NCBI RefSeq assembly: GCF_052118845.1
Contig: NZ_JBQKGJ010000002.1
Coordinates: 150,208 to 214,207, forward strand
Direction: 5' to 3'
DNA: 64,000 nucleotides
From: Bilifractor sp002394235
Lineage (GTDB): Bacteria; Bacillota; Clostridia; Lachnospirales; Lachnospiraceae
Below are positions 17,056-25,495 of the stretch, piece by piece (positions within the stretch are counted from its first letter, which is position 1; each line of letters starts with the position of its first letter). Below the pieces are notes generated by a model that saw nothing but the letters and a program-made list of their open reading frames with translations, was not told where the DNA came from and searched no databases. A program made the position numbers and the translations under genes.

Positions 17056-18438
17056 TCAGAACATCGCATTTTCTTTATCAACCTTGCGGACGATCAGATT
17101 CACCACAAGTACAATTGCAAAACCTACGATCGCCTGATAGGTACTTGCCGCGGAAGCAAGAGAAATATTATTGTTGACCATCAACGCACGGTACACATAG
17201 GTGTCGATGGTATTGGTCACATCATACAGCGCTCCTGCATTCAGCGGTACCTGATAGAACAGACCAAAATCCGAATAGAAGATACGTCCCACCTGCAGCA
17301 AGAACAGTGTCATGATCGTCGGCTTCAGCTGCGGAATTGTAATTTTCCAGATCATCTGCCATCTGGTGGCGCCGTCTACTCTTGCCGCCTCATATATACC
17401 ATAATCAATACCAACAATCGACGAAAGGAAGATAATTCCGTTGTATCCCAGCTGCTTCCAGACATTGATGAAGATCAGTATAAACGGCCACCATGTCTTG
17501 TCCGCATAAAAGTTCGGTGCCGCAGATCCTAACGCCTTGGTAATCAGTCCCGTCTCATTGCTCAGAAACGCATATACAATATAAGAAACAATGACAAATG
17601 AAATCAGCTGCGGAAGAAGAATTGAAGTCTGATAAAACTTCTGCATCGCCTTCCGGGCGACTTCTGACAGACAGATGCCGACCACCAGTCCGGACACGAT
17701 CCCCAGAACGATGAACGCCGCGTTGTACAGCAGCGTGTTTCTTGTAATTACCCATGCATCTGTTGTAGAGAAAAGATACTTGAAATTATCAAACCCGACC
17801 CAGTCACTTCCCCAGAGTCCCCTGGAATAGTCAATTTTCTTAAACGCGATGTAGATGCCAAACATCGGAATATAGTTATTGATGATAAAATACAGTAGAC
17901 CCGGGAGGATCATGAAGTCCAGGGAACAGAGAACTTTATGCTCCCGCAGCGCATACAGGCCGCAGGCGATCACCAGGATACTGAGAACCACCGACGCCAC
18001 CGCCCCTGTGGATGCCGCGGTCTTCTTCACTCCCTCCAGCATTCCGGCCACATTGGATGCCATAAAGGCGGAGGAGACAAGACCGGCAATTCCCGCTATC
18101 GTCATGATTTCTTCTGAAACCACCCGCTTTCTGAGCTTAATAAGGGATGAAATCAGAACAACAGCCATGGATGCCACAAAAATCCAAAGAACCGTGCTCT
18201 GTCCCACTTCATGTCTCCCTCCTGCAATTTTCGTGCCAAACAGCAGGGATCTGCCCAGAATGCCATAGGTTCGCCGCTTATACTGATAGGTGGCATAGGG
18301 GAGGATGTATAACAGCGCCACCGCCGCAACGGCAAGTACCGCAGGCGCCAGCCGCAAAAGGGCTTCCGGAATTCCCGGCTCCGCTTTATTGGCACGCTGT
18401 ATTGTTGTGTTTCGATTTTTTGTGCTCTGTGTCTTCAT
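17056..18438 (-). CDS. Carbohydrate ABC transporter permease (LplB type) with extra N-terminal membrane domain
   Basis: The C-terminal 290 residues are a normal CUT1 permease of the LplB/UgpA group, with LPGLLYFIINNYIPMFGIYI at its start and the EAA loop EAARVDGATRWQMIWKITIP. The first roughly 165 residues are an additional region with about four hydrophobic helices, which standard members of about 300 residues lack. The total is 460 residues. The start at 18438 has GAGGAAAAG about 10 nt upstream. The permease gene follows the binding protein gene after a hairpin at 18461-18490. Confidence 0.9.
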   Translation of the reverse strand: MKTQSTKNRNTTIQRANKAEPGIPEALLRLAPAVLAVAAVALLYILPYATYQYKRRTYGILGRSLLFGTKIAGGRHEVGQSTVLWIFVASMAVVLISSLIKLRKRVVSEEIMTIAGIAGLVSSAFMASNVAGMLEGVKKTAASTGAVASVVLSILVIACGLYALREHKVLCSLDFMILPGLLYFIINNYIPMFGIYIAFKKIDYSRGLWGSDWVGFDNFKYLFSTTDAWVITRNTLLYNAAFIVLGIVSGLVVGICLSEVARKAMQKFYQTSILLPQLISFVIVSYIVYAFLSNETGLITKALGSAAPNFYADKTWWPFILIFINVWKQLGYNGIIFLSSIVGIDYGIYEAARVDGATRWQMIWKITIPQLKPTIMTLFLLQVGRIFYSDFGLFYQVPLNAGALYDVTNTIDTYVYRALMVNNNISLASAASTYQAIVGFAIVLVVNLIVRKVDKENAMF

Positions 18439-18460
18439 AATCCGTTCTTTTCCTCATAAG

Positions 18461-18490
18461 AAGAATATCCGGGCAATGCCGGATATTCTT
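18461..18490 (-). terminator. Attenuating hairpin between binding protein and permease genes
   Basis: AAGAATATCCGG and CCGGATATTCTT form a perfect 12-bp stem with a 6-nt loop. On the minus strand the run after it is only weakly T-rich (CTTATG). Such hairpins often give the binding protein higher expression than the permeases by RNA stabilisation or partial termination. Confidence 0.65.
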
Positions 18491-18500
18491 TTCAGCTGTA

Positions 18501-20129
18501 TTATTTTTGCTCTGCTTTCCAGTTATCCAGCTGTTCCTGATAATAGTCGAGGTACTTTTGCAGTCCCGCGCCCTCCAGCTCACTGTTCATCGCATCTAAT
18601 GTACTGATATCGGCGGATCCGGATTCCAATGCATTTTCGTATTTCTTCAGAACCGCTGAAAGCGCCGTCTGCTCGTTTGCGATGGGTTCGGTGTTGACCA
18701 CTAAACCAAAATACGGAGAAATCTCGGCATTATCCAGAGCTTCCTTTGCTTTTGTGCGGAAATCCGATCCTGTGCCCTCCGCAGGATATGCATTAAACTG
18801 GTTTCCAAAGAAGAAGTCACTGTTCTGGTACTCCTTGGTATCCAGAAGCTTAGCTTCTCCCTGGTCATTCAGTTCATAATCCCTGCCCTCAATGCCGTAT
18901 ACAAAGAGGTTCTCGATATCCGGATCGGTGTACATCAAATTCATGAAAGCCACAGCCGCTTCCGGCTCTTCAGAGGTTGAGGGAACAGACCATCCCCAGG
19001 TGTTTACATTCGAGGACTGTACCGGAACATCCAGGTATGGCACGCATACCACATCGTATCCGGTAGCAGATTTCTTCGCCTGTTCTACGCCGATTTCAGA
19101 CTGAACAGTATATGCGAAGGTCACGCCGTTGGCCATCTGCTGATCTGCTCCGTCCTGCGCGGTGGCAGAATCCTTATAGATCAGATCGCTGTTATAAAAG
19201 TCGATGGTTCTCTCAACACTCGCCTTGTAATCATCGCTTGCAAAATAATTGTCCACGGTACCGTCATCATTCGCCCGGATAATCCGGTTTGCGTCCCCGA
19301 GAACGTCAAATCCATAGTCATCCGCAAAGCTGTCCGCAGCGGTATCTGTATAAGTTCCCATCATGACATTTCCCTGCGTATCTGCATTGCACAGCATGGC
19401 AGTCGTCTTCATATTGTCCGGAAGCTTATCCTGAGAATCATGAACCGTCTGGAGAAGTTCCTTGAACTCACTCCACGAGGACAGGTTCTGTGCCTTTTCC
19501 GTAAGTCCCAGTTCATCCAGGATATCCTTGCGCATGATAATGTAATAACTGGAATTGTAAGTTCTGTATGCAGGAAGCGCGTAAACCGCTCCGTCAATGG
19601 TAGTCGCCGGGAGATATTCGCTCAGCAGTTTCTTGGCATCCGGCGCATAATCATCCAGATACTCAGAAATGTCCATCAGCTGATTCTGTGCCGTAAAGGT
19701 GGAGAAGCTGGTGGTCGGCATTGCCGTATCCATGATCAGGTCTACCTGATCACTTCCTCCGGTCAGCATCAGCGGCATCTGCTGCATATATGTCGCAATA
19801 TCAAGAATGTGATAGTTTACATGGACGCCGATCTTCGCCTCAGAGATCTTGTTGATCTCATCCATGACCTCATCCAGCCCGTTTTCACCAAAAAATCCCA
19901 GACCGTACATCTCGATATCTACAACATCTCCATCGGAAACCTTCTTTGCCGCTGCCGATCCTGACGTTGATGATACACTGCTGCCTGAACCTACAGCCTC
20001 CGTTGATTCTGCAGAAGCTGCAGATTCCGAGGTCTCTGCTCCCTCCTCTGTTGCTGTTCCTCCGCAACCGGCAAGAACCGATGCCGCCATGATTCCGGAA
20101 AGAATAATGGATACCAGCTTCTTTTTCAT
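18501..20129 (-). CDS. Extracellular solute-binding lipoprotein (LipO/LplA type)
   Basis: The 542-residue protein has a lipoprotein signal (SGIMAASVLAGC) and a linker rich in Ser, Ala and Glu, then a family-1-type substrate-binding fold with DEVMDEINKISEAKIGV and WGWSVPSTSEEPEAAVAFMN. It is the first gene of the long minus-strand operon that ends in the DgpB/DgpC-like pair, which suggests import of a glycoside or oligosaccharide. GGGAGG precedes the ATG. The ligand is unknown. Confidence 0.92.
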   Translation of the reverse strand: MKKKLVSIILSGIMAASVLAGCGGTATEEGAETSESAASAESTEAVGSGSSVSSTSGSAAAKKVSDGDVVDIEMYGLGFFGENGLDEVMDEINKISEAKIGVHVNYHILDIATYMQQMPLMLTGGSDQVDLIMDTAMPTTSFSTFTAQNQLMDISEYLDDYAPDAKKLLSEYLPATTIDGAVYALPAYRTYNSSYYIIMRKDILDELGLTEKAQNLSSWSEFKELLQTVHDSQDKLPDNMKTTAMLCNADTQGNVMMGTYTDTAADSFADDYGFDVLGDANRIIRANDDGTVDNYFASDDYKASVERTIDFYNSDLIYKDSATAQDGADQQMANGVTFAYTVQSEIGVEQAKKSATGYDVVCVPYLDVPVQSSNVNTWGWSVPSTSEEPEAAVAFMNLMYTDPDIENLFVYGIEGRDYELNDQGEAKLLDTKEYQNSDFFFGNQFNAYPAEGTGSDFRTKAKEALDNAEISPYFGLVVNTEPIANEQTALSAVLKKYENALESGSADISTLDAMNSELEGAGLQKYLDYYQEQLDNWKAEQK

Positions 20130-20501
20130 GCTTTTCTCCTCCCAAATACGTAATACTCAATTTTACAGCACTCTCCATATGGCACTGGCACCATATGCGC
20201 TGTATGATTTGCTTGTGATGACAGTATACCCAAAATAACGGTTCATCTTCTCTTTCACAGGTAAGCTTTTTTCTCCCTGCACTTGCTCATTTTTATGATC
20301 TTTGATATAAAAATTCACTCATGCGAGTCGCGCATTAATTTTTTAATATGTTTTTTTAATCTTTTCTTTTATTTTTCTTCGTGATTTTATATAATTCCTG
20401 GTATAATCCGAAGTATATGATGTGATTGCATCTGAATCATTTTAAAAATCACACACTATTTCAGGTTCATAGCTCATTGCACAAAACCGTGGAGGTGCCC
20501 A
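20130..20501. promoter_or_regulatory. Divergent promoter region between the importer operon and the first araC-GH39 gene
   Basis: This AT-rich 372 bp holds TATAAT strings at 20390-20395 and 20402-20407, which could serve the plus-strand gene. No gene is seen. The AraC-GH39 protein encoded next to it is the obvious candidate to act here on the importer and deglycosidase operon. Confidence 0.4.
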
Positions 20502-22892
20502 GTGTACGAAATTTCATCTGTTATTCCGCCTGTCTGCTCCTTTTTCGGACAGATTTCCAAGTCTTTTTCAATGCAGCGGCCTTCGTCTGACTTTTTTTGT
20601 CTTCTGTCGGGGAGTCTGAAAATCCAGACCAATAAGGATTCCTATCTGCTTGCTCCTTCCGACATTCTTTATATAAAACCGGATGAAACCTGCTCCATAA
20701 TCCCTCTGAAAAGCTCCACCGTCATCCTGCTTGAATTCCACCCCTGGCTTCTGGCAGATGTGTTAGGCCCGGAATATTCAGAACTCTCCTATTTTTCCGG
20801 ACAGCACCCCTCCTCTGAAAAGAGAGAATACGCCGCAGATCTCGCCTCTCTCGTTGCTTCCTGTCACACCCACCGTTCCTCTGGCCCACGAACGCAGATT
20901 CTTCTGCTGGCCTTCGACTTCCTGCGTCATTTTTCCGCGGAAAGAAGCAATTGCACGGACAGCTATGAAGACCGTTTAATGAACTATATCAATGAGAACT
21001 ACCGCTCCCGCTGTCTTCTGGAGCATGCCTCGAAAGAGCTCGGATGCACCCCGCAGTATCTTTCTTCCTTCATCCGCAAAAAAATGCATACCGGTTTCAT
21101 AGAACTTGTCACGAAGCCCCGTCTGGCACTGGCACTCCTTCTTCTCCAGAAGACAGACGAGCCTCTGTCGCGCGTCGCTTCCCTGTCCGGATTTCCTAAC
21201 CAGGCGTCTTTCCTGAAGGCATTCGAAGAATCGTTTCATACCACTCCCGGAAAGTATGTGAACCTGCATCGGCTTATGGCAATTCCTCCCATGCCGCCGG
21301 AGTTTATGCGAATCACAGACTATCCACTGATCATGGATTATCTCTACAATTATCTTCCCGGAAGCTTTGACGCACCTGAAAAAGCTCCCGCGAGCACAAC
21401 AGTCACAGCCGACATCTCCCCTTCTCCTTCAGAAGTCCTGAGATGCCCCTGGAATGTGCTCTTCAATACAGGCGCTGCCTCTGATTTTGAAAATCCCAGA
21501 TACCGTTATTCTCTGAAAATCATTCAGGACGCGCTTCATTTTCAATACGCACGTTTTCTGGAATTCTCAAAGCTGATCCGGCATCCTGATCCACCAATCC
21601 GAACTTACTATGATTTCAGCCGTTTTTTTGACGCCGTAGATTTTATGCTGAAGCTTCATCTGAAACCGTTCATCGAGCTGAGCGGCAAACCATTTCATAT
21701 CTATCAGGAACCGGAAGATCCGAACAGCGATTACCGGAATCTTGCAGACTATACTTCCTATGACAGAGAATTCCCGGAGCTCTTTTCGGCTCTGATCCGG
21801 GCATGTGTGAACCGCTATGGAATAGAAGAAGTTTCCTTGTGGCAGTTTGAGCTCTGGGCGCGATACAGTGCGAGCCTTGCTTCCATGGAACCACCGTCAA
21901 AATACTCGCGCCGTTTTCAGCAGACCGCAGCGCTTCTGAAGAATATCCTCCCCGAGGCAAGGCTTGGAGGTCCCGGCTTTAATCTTTACAGAGAACCGGA
22001 AAGCTATCGCACATATCTGACCTCGCTGTGCCATATGACACACCGGCCGGACTTTATTTCCGTAATCTACTTTCCTTATCTTCCGGTAAATTCTCACGAT
22101 GACGGCAATTATCCGGTAAGCTCCGAGACAGATCTGCTGCAGATCAAACTAACTGCTATGAGTGAAATTCTCAGAGAGGAAGGTTTTGCCCATACGCCGC
22201 TCTATGTAACAGAGCTTGGAGCCTTTACAAGTTCGGGAAATTTCATCAACGATTCCACCTACCCTTCAGCATATCTTGTGTATCAGATGATTCAGAACCA
22301 CTCTCTTGCGCAGGTAATTGCTTACTGGCTGGCATCCGACACCTCTCTCCAGTACGAAATCACCGGAAGGCCTTTCTGGGGCGGCAACGGCATCGTATCC
22401 GCCAGCGGACTGCCGAAATCCGGTTTTTATGCTCTGCGCATGCTTAATCTTCTGGATAATATCTGTGTCGCGCGATCACGAAACTATATCGTAACGAGAA
22501 ACGGGGCAAACTGGCACATCCTGTTTTTCCGTCTGGTTCGGCTGAATAAGGAGTTTGCCATGACTCCCCGCGGAAAAGATGTCCTTCACTATCCGTTTTC
22601 TGCCTTTGAGAGTGAACCCCCGCTGGATCTGACGCTGCGTATCAGAGGCGTCGAACCAGGCAATTATCTGATGCGTGAAGAACAGATCGACCTGCTTCAC
22701 GGAAATATACTGAACAGCTGGCGAAAGCTCAATTACTGGAATGATCTCCGTGCGGAGGAGTATGAATTTCTTCTCCATGATTCCGCTCCAGCTGTCGAGA
22801 TACAGGCAGTAACCGTCGAAGACCATTTCGACCTGACCGCTTCTCTGAGTTACAATGAAGTCCGCCTGGTAACGCTTGAGAAGCATATATAA
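20502..22892 (+). CDS. AraC regulator fused to a GH39-like domain (1)
   Basis: This 796-residue protein starts at a GTG with GGAGG six nt upstream. Residues 1-130 form a cupin-like sensing domain and residues about 155-260 an AraC double helix-turn-helix (ELGCTPQYLSSFIRKKMH, LSRVASLSGFPNQASFLKAF). Residues about 300-796 resemble a GH39 beta-xylosidase barrel with its C-terminal sandwich. GH39 enzymes have an FEVWNEP-like motif; here it reads FELWARY (near 449), so the acid/base Glu is lost. The nucleophile-like Glu remains in VTELGAF (near 570). The domain probably senses a sugar. It is divergent from the importer operon. Confidence 0.85.
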   Translation: MYEISSVIPPVCSFFGQISKSFSMQRPSSDFFCLLSGSLKIQTNKDSYLLAPSDILYIKPDETCSIIPLKSSTVILLEFHPWLLADVLGPEYSELSYFSGQHPSSEKREYAADLASLVASCHTHRSSGPRTQILLLAFDFLRHFSAERSNCTDSYEDRLMNYINENYRSRCLLEHASKELGCTPQYLSSFIRKKMHTGFIELVTKPRLALALLLLQKTDEPLSRVASLSGFPNQASFLKAFEESFHTTPGKYVNLHRLMAIPPMPPEFMRITDYPLIMDYLYNYLPGSFDAPEKAPASTTVTADISPSPSEVLRCPWNVLFNTGAASDFENPRYRYSLKIIQDALHFQYARFLEFSKLIRHPDPPIRTYYDFSRFFDAVDFMLKLHLKPFIELSGKPFHIYQEPEDPNSDYRNLADYTSYDREFPELFSALIRACVNRYGIEEVSLWQFELWARYSASLASMEPPSKYSRRFQQTAALLKNILPEARLGGPGFNLYREPESYRTYLTSLCHMTHRPDFISVIYFPYLPVNSHDDGNYPVSSETDLLQIKLTAMSEILREEGFAHTPLYVTELGAFTSSGNFINDSTYPSAYLVYQMIQNHSLAQVIAYWLASDTSLQYEITGRPFWGGNGIVSASGLPKSGFYALRMLNLLDNICVARSRNYIVTRNGANWHILFFRLVRLNKEFAMTPRGKDVLHYPFSAFESEPPLDLTLRIRGVEPGNYLMREEQIDLLHGNILNSWRKLNYWNDLRAEEYEFLLHDSAPAVEIQAVTVEDHFDLTASLSYNEVRLVTLEKHI

Positions 22893-22991
22893 GGACTTAA
22901 GGAGCAAATGGTGAATACAAAATCAAAGAATAGGGTAGTGTCAACTAATCTATGAAAATCAAGAGACAAAGAAATGACTGGAGGTATTTGC

Positions 22992-25355
22992 ATGAAAATA
23001 AACAGACATATCCATGTTGATATCCACGCTCATATCCTGAATACGTTTTATCTGCACGCGCCGGCATCAGAAGACTTTCGATTCTTTATCCCCCTCAGCG
23101 GATCCATCACGCTTATCCTTCCGGATGAATCTGTTCCCTGTATTCTTCCTCATCACGGCGTGATTCTGATTGCTCCCGAGAAGGAATTCTCCTGTATCTC
23201 TGTAGATACAGATTCTCTTCTCTGTATTTCCGTCAACCGTTCCTTTATCAGTACCATAGAAGAAGACGGCAGATCAATTCTCTGCAATTCGGTCAAGGAC
23301 AGCGACAATCCCTATTACCCGACCCTTATTGATATATTGATACGAATCGGCTCCGCCTACATTACAAATCAGGATGAAACTCTCATTTTGTCCCTGCTGC
23401 TTGAACTGCTCGAGCAGCTTAGCCAGAGATTCACCCATACCGCCGCACTATCCGCCAGATTTTCGAACACCTCAGCAGAGTCCAGGGCCCAGAAGCTTTA
23501 CGACTTTCTTGAAGCCAACTATGGTCAGCCCCTGTCTCTGTCCGGACTGGCCAGTACATTTTTTCTGACTCCGCAGTATCTGTCTCAATTTATAAGAAAG
23601 AATTTTGGAAAAACTTTTTCCACACTTCTGCGGGAGATAAGGCTGGAGCATGCCGTCTTTGACATTGAAAACACCAACCGCTCTATCACGGATATCGCAC
23701 TTACCAACGGCTTTCCCGGAATTTCATCCATGGAAAAAGCATTTCGCGCCAAATACGGAATGCCCCCTGCCGTTTATCGGACCCGCAAGAAAACAGAAGG
23801 GAAGAATCCTGACGCAGTCAGCGCACAGATTACATGGCAGAATATTGCCAGCCAGCCGGTCAGCATGAATCTGACGCTTTCCTCCGACGAATTGACCCCT
23901 TTTCAAAAAAACTGGCAGGATACCATTAACATCGGTCCGCTCTCCAACATGCTGAAGGATTCATTTTTTCTCGGCCTTGAAACATATGGAGATCGTCTTC
24001 CTTTTCGCTGCTTCCGATGCTTTAACCTCTTCACGGAAGAACTGGTTCGCATAAATCCCCGAAACGGAGCATTGGACTTTTCCAATCTCGATCTTGCCGT
24101 TGAATCTGCCAGGCAGAGAAATATCTCCCTTTTTGTAGATTTTACTTATAATCATGATCACGGAGATCCCGCTGGTCAGCATGACCTCTCCCAGAATCCA
24201 CACATACTAAACGCAGTACTTCGGCACCTGATCAACAGCTACGGTCTTCCATATATGAATACCTGGCACTTTGAGCTTTCCGTTTTGCGAAGACCCGGCG
24301 AGTATTCTCTGGAAAAAGCCTCTGACTATGCAGCTCGCTTCCGATATTACCAGAGCCATCTTCATCAGTTTCTTCCGGAAGTTCAGCTGGGAGGGCCTCA
24401 GTTTCCAATGTTTTTCGGCATACACGAGCTGCAGAATCTGCTGGATGGGCTGTCACAGGAGATGATATCGTTCGGATTTTTTTCATTCTTCGGGTACTTA
24501 TACGAGCACACGCCCACAGTGTCAATAAAGGAAACACTGATGTCACCGCGTCGGGACTGTCTGTTTCTTCAGCTGAAAGCCTGTCTCGAAACAATCCGGA
24601 AATATCCACTATACCGAAATATCCCCGTCCGTCTCACGGACATCGGATCCATGCTCTTCGGCTCTGCTTATCCGGTTCAATCCTGCTTTCAAAGTGCTTT
24701 CCTGTGTTATAACGTCCTTAATCTGAGATCTCTGTGTGACCAGATCATTTACTCGACCCTGATTGATACCAGAAGAATGTCCTCCTTTATCTCTCCGTCA
24801 CACGAACAATCCGCCCTGATCGCCGCAAATGGAATCCAGATGCCTGTCTTTCACAGCTTTCAGATGTTGAGGCGTCTCGGATCTTATCTGTGCAGCTCCG
24901 GCAGAAACTACTGCTTCACCAGAAATTCCGGGCAAAGCTTTCAGCTGCTCGTATATAACTATGCGCACTTCAGCCCTGCCTTCTGTATGTCGCCGGACCG
25001 GCATCTGAAAATAGAGGAAACTTATTCTGTTTTTAACGAAGAAGAAAACGAGACATGGAATATCAGAATTTCCGGTCTTCCATCCGGACGTTACAAAGTG
25101 ACAGAATATATCCTGAACCGCGCCAATGGAAGTGTTCTGGACAAATACCTGCGTATCATGGAATCCAGCGGAATCAACTCCGAGGATCTCGAAAAAGCAA
25201 TTATGAATCTTCGAAACGATGAAATTTCCTACTACCGGGAGACCTCTGTTCCAAGACAGAATATTTCCTTCATGCAGGCCGACCCCGATTTGCACCTGCA
25301 TTTTCACCTTCGCCCTCACGAGATCAGGGAATGGGTGTTTACTCATATTCTCTAA
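22992..25355 (+). CDS. AraC regulator fused to a GH39-like domain (2)
   Basis: The 787-residue paralogue of the preceding gene follows it by 99 bp. A cupin-like N terminus is followed by AraC helix-turn-helix motifs (TFFLTPQYLSQFIRKNFG, ITDIALTNGFPGISSMEKAF) and a GH39-like region from about 290. The acid/base motif is replaced by FELSVLRRP, and the nucleophile position reads LTDIGS, with Asp for Glu. It therefore seems non-catalytic at both positions. The ATG at 22992 has GGAGG 7 nt upstream, better than the ATG six codons earlier. It may respond to a different ligand from its twin. Confidence 0.85.
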   Translation: MKINRHIHVDIHAHILNTFYLHAPASEDFRFFIPLSGSITLILPDESVPCILPHHGVILIAPEKEFSCISVDTDSLLCISVNRSFISTIEEDGRSILCNSVKDSDNPYYPTLIDILIRIGSAYITNQDETLILSLLLELLEQLSQRFTHTAALSARFSNTSAESRAQKLYDFLEANYGQPLSLSGLASTFFLTPQYLSQFIRKNFGKTFSTLLREIRLEHAVFDIENTNRSITDIALTNGFPGISSMEKAFRAKYGMPPAVYRTRKKTEGKNPDAVSAQITWQNIASQPVSMNLTLSSDELTPFQKNWQDTINIGPLSNMLKDSFFLGLETYGDRLPFRCFRCFNLFTEELVRINPRNGALDFSNLDLAVESARQRNISLFVDFTYNHDHGDPAGQHDLSQNPHILNAVLRHLINSYGLPYMNTWHFELSVLRRPGEYSLEKASDYAARFRYYQSHLHQFLPEVQLGGPQFPMFFGIHELQNLLDGLSQEMISFGFFSFFGYLYEHTPTVSIKETLMSPRRDCLFLQLKACLETIRKYPLYRNIPVRLTDIGSMLFGSAYPVQSCFQSAFLCYNVLNLRSLCDQIIYSTLIDTRRMSSFISPSHEQSALIAANGIQMPVFHSFQMLRRLGSYLCSSGRNYCFTRNSGQSFQLLVYNYAHFSPAFCMSPDRHLKIEETYSVFNEEENETWNIRISGLPSGRYKVTEYILNRANGSVLDKYLRIMESSGINSEDLEKAIMNLRNDEISYYRETSVPRQNISFMQADPDLHLHFHLRPHEIREWVFTHIL

Positions 25356-25403
25356 TATACGCCATCAAAAAGGCGTTTGCTCATATTGTCCGGCAAGCAG
25401 AGA

Positions 25404-25495
25404 AAATCGGGTGGTTCAATCCCATTTCCGGATTAAGCCGCCCGATTCTCAGACACAGGCAGATATCAGACTGCCTGTGCCTATTAAAATATCAT
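25404..25495. terminator. Convergent terminator region
   Basis: Two hairpins lie between convergent genes: an imperfect AATCGGG / CCCGATT stem, then CACAGGCAG / CTGCCTGTG at 25454-25479 followed on the plus strand by CCTATTAAAAT. They probably end the araC-GH39 transcript. T-tracts are weak. Confidence 0.55.

Noticed and set aside
20502..22892. Secreted beta-xylosidase
   Set aside because: There is no signal peptide, an AraC DNA-binding domain precedes the barrel, and the acid/base Glu motif is missing.
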